Source of the DNA: Gyrodactylus bullatarudis
Lineage: Eukaryota > Platyhelminthes > Monogenea > Gyrodactylidea > Gyrodactylidae
Direction of reading: 5' to 3'
Assembly (NCBI GenBank): GCA_012064415.1
Contig: SSNU01000280.1
Coordinates: 1 to 64,000 of the forward strand
Length of the DNA: 64,000 nucleotides
Part shown: positions 60,185 to 64,000 of the stretch, piece after piece
Position numbering within the stretch: position 1 is the first letter of the stretch
Layout of the letters: every line of letters starts with the position of its first letter
Made by a program: the position numbers and the translations under genes
The notes under the pieces: model-generated
Told to the model about the DNA's origin: nothing
What the model saw: the letters and a program-made list of their open reading frames with translations, nothing else
The model's database searches: none

Positions 60185-62144
60185 CCCTTGTCCGATTATT
60201 GGGGTGTTTTTCACCCCAAGACAGATATTTATCCGAATATTTTTCATAAATTTTATCTTAGATACCGGAGGCTTATAATTATTCTTATTTTAGGTTCTTG
60301 TTGACAATATGTAGTGTTTATTTTTTCACTATCTTTTTTTGTTGCTGAGATACAAGGATTGAAATTCTCTAGTCCGTTGCCACTAGCATGGGGTATAAAC
60401 CACCCCATATGGCATTTTCGGTTTTTTGTTTTCACTAAAAGGTATTACTTCATTTTTTATCTTTGCAATGAACAGTGACGACGTATTTTGTTATCTCCCT
60501 CCAATTCCGGATTTATCAAGCAACGAATCTTCGGTTGAAACAGACAGTGATTCCGAAGAGGACATGGTAATATCTGATCTCAGTAAAGAAGAAGAAGACC
60601 CAGACGTTTCAATATCTCTGCCAAATCATGAAGTTCTTCTATCCAAATGCTCCTCATACACCTATACACATATGCCTAGTATCAAAAGAAAAACTACCTC
60701 AGAAAGAATATGTAAATTCACACCTGGGTTGACAGTGTATTCCAAAAAGGCGGTTGAAATTTCAGAATTTTTCGATTTATTCATTGATCCTGAAATACTT
60801 GAGGATATCACCAAACATACAAATGAGTATGCTCTATTCATAGATAAAAACTTCAAATTACTAACTATAACAGAACTTCAAAGATGGATTGGAATCTGTT
60901 TATACTTTGGAGTTGCCAAGCAGAAATCCATGGAATTATCAGAACTCTGGACAGGATATTTTGCTCACCCTACTGTGAAAGAAGCAATGAGTTACAATCG
61001 CTTTTCCTTGATCAAAAAGTATATTCGATTCGACAACAAACTTAGTAGACCAACTCAACGAGACAAACTGCGACCTATCAGATGTATTTTTGATAAGTTT
61101 ATAGCGAACTGTTCAAAAGCATACGTCCCTACTGATCAGCTAACAATTGATGAACAGCTTGTAGGATTCAAGGGTAAATGCCCATTTAGAATGTATATCC
61201 CATCGAAACCAGAAAGATATGGGATATTTGATGCAAAGAATTCCTATCTACTCAATGCACAAATTTACATCGGCAAGGAGAACAATAAAGTAGATAAAAA
61301 TCAGGGTGATCGTGTAGTCAAAGAACTCTCCTATCCATTTTTGAAATCTGGAAGAACTATCATTGCTGATAACTTTTTCTCGAGCATGGATATTGTGACG
61401 TACCTGAAAAAAATAGGACAACTTATGTTGGAACTGTTCGTAAGAATAGAAGATTTTTACCAGCTTCATTTCAACAGAAAAAAATAGAGGAAAATACACG
61501 AGAGTATATTTTCCATGAAGATGCAACCTTACTAAGATTTGGTCAGAAGAAAAATGTTCCAGTTGTCATGATATCCTCTCTACATTGTGACTTGGATGAA
61601 GAAGATCGGAAGATTCCTGAAATAATTGATTATTATAATCATACGAAAGGAGGCGTTGATGTTCTAGACCAACTGGTCGGATATTATACGTGCAAACGAA
61701 AAACAGCTAGATGGCCTTTGAAAATTTTCTGGAATATAGTTGATATTGCCGCCTACAATTCTTACATATTATATGGAATAAAATGGCCCCAAATAGTTAG
61801 TAAGAAAAATAAAAGATCAAGAAGAAATTATATTGTTGAATTAGCAATGAATCTAATGAAAAAAGAAAAAAATTTCCTTGAAGATTTTAGTCCTCCAAAA
61901 AAACACAAAAAAATCTGTTCAAAACAATCAAGATGCGAGGACTGTGGACGAAATCAAGACAGAAAAACCAAAACAAAATGTTATAAATGTGATAAATTTA
62001 TATGCAAAGAGCATACTTATTCATTGTGTAAAGATTGCTTATGAAATTAAAAATTATTTTGTTGAAATTCACATAATTTTTAATTTGGGGTGTAAAACAC
62101 CCCAATTCGATGTAACGGGATTTTTTCCATCGCAAGGACAAGGG
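60185..62144 (+). mobile_element. Near-complete piggyBac transposon
   Basis: TTAA flanks both ends (60181-60184 and 62145-62148). The 9-bp terminal inverted repeat is CCCTTGTCC. Inside lies a second inverted repeat, the palindrome TTGGGGTG..CACCCCAA. It is 5 bp from the left terminal repeat and about 30 bp from the right one. This short/long asymmetry is what the founding piggyBac element shows. The transposase gene fills most of the interior. At 1960 bp it has both ends and one damaged gene, so it is among the youngest insertions here. Confidence 0.92.
60468..62044 (+). pseudogene. piggyBac transposase with a single frameshift
   Basis: It starts MNSDDVFCYLPPIPDLS and has an acidic Ser-rich N-terminus. 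The DDE core keeps all three Asp: IDEQLVGFKG (codon 61149), IADNFFSS (61368) and GGVDVLDQLV (61658), followed by WPLKIFWNIVDIAAYN. The C-terminal cysteine finger is complete (CEDCGRN, CYKCDKFICKEH, CKDCL). Total length is 1577 nt, not a multiple of three. One net base is missing near 61410-61420, by the A7 run before ATAGG, which cuts the frame at 61487. Similarity continues without other damage to the stop at 62044. This could be a real mutation or a homopolymer error. Confidence 0.88.
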
Positions 62145-62759
62145 TTAAGAACAAAATATCGAACTATAGTTGAAAATTTTGATATTCAATATTTAAAAAA
62201 TCTTTTTATTTATTCGTGTACGTAAAAGATAAACTATTATCAAATCTTGAGCTACATAAAACGTTATTTCTTTTGCATTTGCACTTATTAAAACACATTT
62301 TGTTTTTTAATCATATCGAATATACCCTTGGCCATTAACTAAAGATTTTCTTTCTAAATGAAAAATATTCATTGGAAAAATTCTCTGGTTAAATGAATTT
62401 TTTTTTCAACTAGTATCAACACGGAATAAAAACTATCTATTCTCCTATTTGGCGTCCCGATTTTATAGAAACCAACATGTTCCTCTATATATATGGTATG
62501 ACTCTTTTTATCTTGTGCGAATAAATAAAAAGATGGTCTAAATATTGAAAATCAAAATTTTCAACTATCAGTAGTTCGATATTTTGTTCTTAAACCAAGA
62601 TTCCAGATTCCTTAGAAATTTAGGGATTCTTAAGACTTTCTTGAGTTTTTAGATTCCTTGTAACTACAAATAACTTGAGTAGGGATTCTAGAAACCGAGT
62701 TTCCAGATTCCCTAGCTAACTAGGGAGTCTTAAGACTAACACTAGTTTCCAGATTCACT

Positions 62760-63539
62760 ATCAAATATATAATTCCAGTCAAAAAGTCCTCTTACCACAT
62801 CTTTTTTTCTATTTATTTATAAAAGAATAACAACTTTATATCTTTTACTTAAAATTTTTTTACAAAGCATATCCTCAAAAGTCTTGTATTTTCTTCATTC
62901 AATATTTAATAATAAGTATTCTATAAATAATATCAATAACATTTTAATAATTATTTTTTAGCAAGAGACATCAAAAGTAAAGCTTATTTACCTAATAATT
63001 TTACTCATGACTATACACTTGTGCATTGCATATAGCCCTTTTTAAAATATTAATTATTTATTGAGAATAGGGTGTTTAGTAATAAAAGCATTCTTAGAGT
63101 CGAAACAGAAATTCTGTAATGTGTGTGAAAAATCGTTGAAAATCTTTGTTTTTACTGTAACAAACTTTACAGCAATTTTATAGAATTTGAATTTACAAAG
63201 AATTCATGCCATTTTCCAGAATTTTCGCTTCAACTATAGCTCAATATGATTTAATATTTTGGCCTATTCAACTCAACAATTCGACTCTCTTATATTAACT
63301 AAACAAAAGTTTTGATTAATTTTCACTAGCTATAAAAAGAATATAGTTTATTCAATACTGTAATAATCTTCTCCTATAATAATGTTGAAAGTTGTATTTT
63401 TTAGACCAACAATCTTGTCATTATTAAATTTTTCTCTTAAAAAACCCTTCCCTAATAGTAATCAGTTATTGATTAAAAATTTAATAATACTCTCTATATT
63501 TAAATACTATATATAACAAAGTAAAATAAAATGGTGAAA
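62760..63539. other. UBE4 intron or 3' region, no exon seen
   Basis: AT-rich. I searched the plus strand for the remaining UBE4 core and the U-box (a PDPL/DPV-type motif before a short helix) and saw neither. Confidence 0.45.
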
Positions 63540-63760
63540 GAGGTATTTATTCAAAGGTTTTTATTCACTAAATGTAAATTACTTTATGGTACACATCAGT
63601 AGTGACACATAAATGATAATAAAAGTTTAAAATATATTGAAATAAATAATTTACAAATCTTGGAAGAAATATAGTAAAAGTTAAAGGATATGAGAATATA
63701 ATGTAAGCTGAAAAACACCAAAATAATTCCAATAAAGAATCAAGATCTATTTGTAAACTT
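63540..63760 (-). mobile_element. Penelope lineage-1 3' end, truncated copy
   Basis: The reverse complement reads TTTTTCAGCTTACATTATAT, then CTTTAACTTTTACTAT, TGTGTCACTACTGATG and TTTACATTTAGTGAATAAA, in the same order as the 3' end of the copy at 5085-5260. No coding part of the element remains. Confidence 0.65.
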
Positions 63761-64000
63761 GAGCATTCTGCAAATTCTTGAAAAAAATCTCTTTTGGATA
63801 TAAGAGATTTAGAATAGTTTCCCCCTCTTATTCCTTTCAAAGTTTACAGAAAACCTTCTAGCACAAAAAATTAAGATCAAGACTTGAAGGTCGAGTTCCA
63901 GGTGGTATTAAAAACGACACATTTACCCTTTCCATCTTCATGTCAACTAGCATTTTTTTCAAATAATAAATTAAATTTTGACTTTTTAATTTTAAAACAT

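Larger units (their letters stand above)
60088..62759. mobile_element. Foldback element hosting a piggyBac insertion
   Basis: The left arm (60088-60184, resuming at 62149) starts CAGTGAATCC and includes AAGTCTTAAGAATCCCTA. The right arm (about 62510-62759) is its inverted near-copy, including TTAAGAACAAAATATCGAAC and its complement. Taking out 60185-62144 plus one TTAA leaves an element of about 700 bp that is largely palindromic. The terminal CAGTGAA recalls the foldback element at 40878-41581. It sits in the UBE4 intron that begins at 60036. Confidence 0.75.

Overview
The window is AT-rich nuclear DNA of an invertebrate animal. Genes have GT-AG introns, and conserved animal single-copy genes sit among many eukaryotic transposons. 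The phylum cannot be fixed from sequence alone. A useful clue is intron size: many introns are only 21-35 nt, while others are long because transposons landed in them.

Region 1 (1-13.2 kb) is a graveyard of mobile elements with no recognised host gene. It holds a piggyBac fossil interrupted by a non-autonomous hAT element with a perfect 8-bp target duplication, three decayed Penelope-like retroelement copies, a KRBA2-like integrase fossil, a second piggyBac fossil, a Ty3/gypsy fossil, a hAT transposase fossil and a foldback element with 177-bp arms.

Region 2 (13.5-44.8 kb) holds four host genes. They are LTN1/listerin (+, six exons, complete), an RNFT-type membrane RING protein (-, with 21- and 26-nt introns), the very large telomerase-associated TEP1 (-, about 18 kb, TROVE-DUF4062-NACHT-WD40) and a mitochondrial ribosomal protein of the mL65/MRPS30 type (+). 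TEP1 and mL65 start head to head, 128 bp apart.

Region 3 (45.2-64 kb) holds a mixed-lineage kinase (-, SH3-kinase-coiled coil-CRIB-long C-terminus). Head to head with it, 200 bp away, is the ubiquitin chain-elongation factor UBE4 (+), whose last exons, including the U-box, lie beyond the window. One UBE4 intron carries a nearly intact piggyBac transposon nested inside a foldback element. The long MLK intron carries Penelope-like elements of two lineages, a tRNA-derived SINE and an 82-bp piggyBac MITE.

Three of the five host genes other than mL65 (LTN1, RNFT, UBE4) encode ubiquitin-ligase components, but nothing shows that this clustering is functional. I found no rRNA gene, convincing tRNA gene, CRISPR array or operon. 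The strongest second-look items are the ultrashort introns, the nested piggyBac with asymmetric internal repeats, the SINE with its empty-site control, and the long palindromes.
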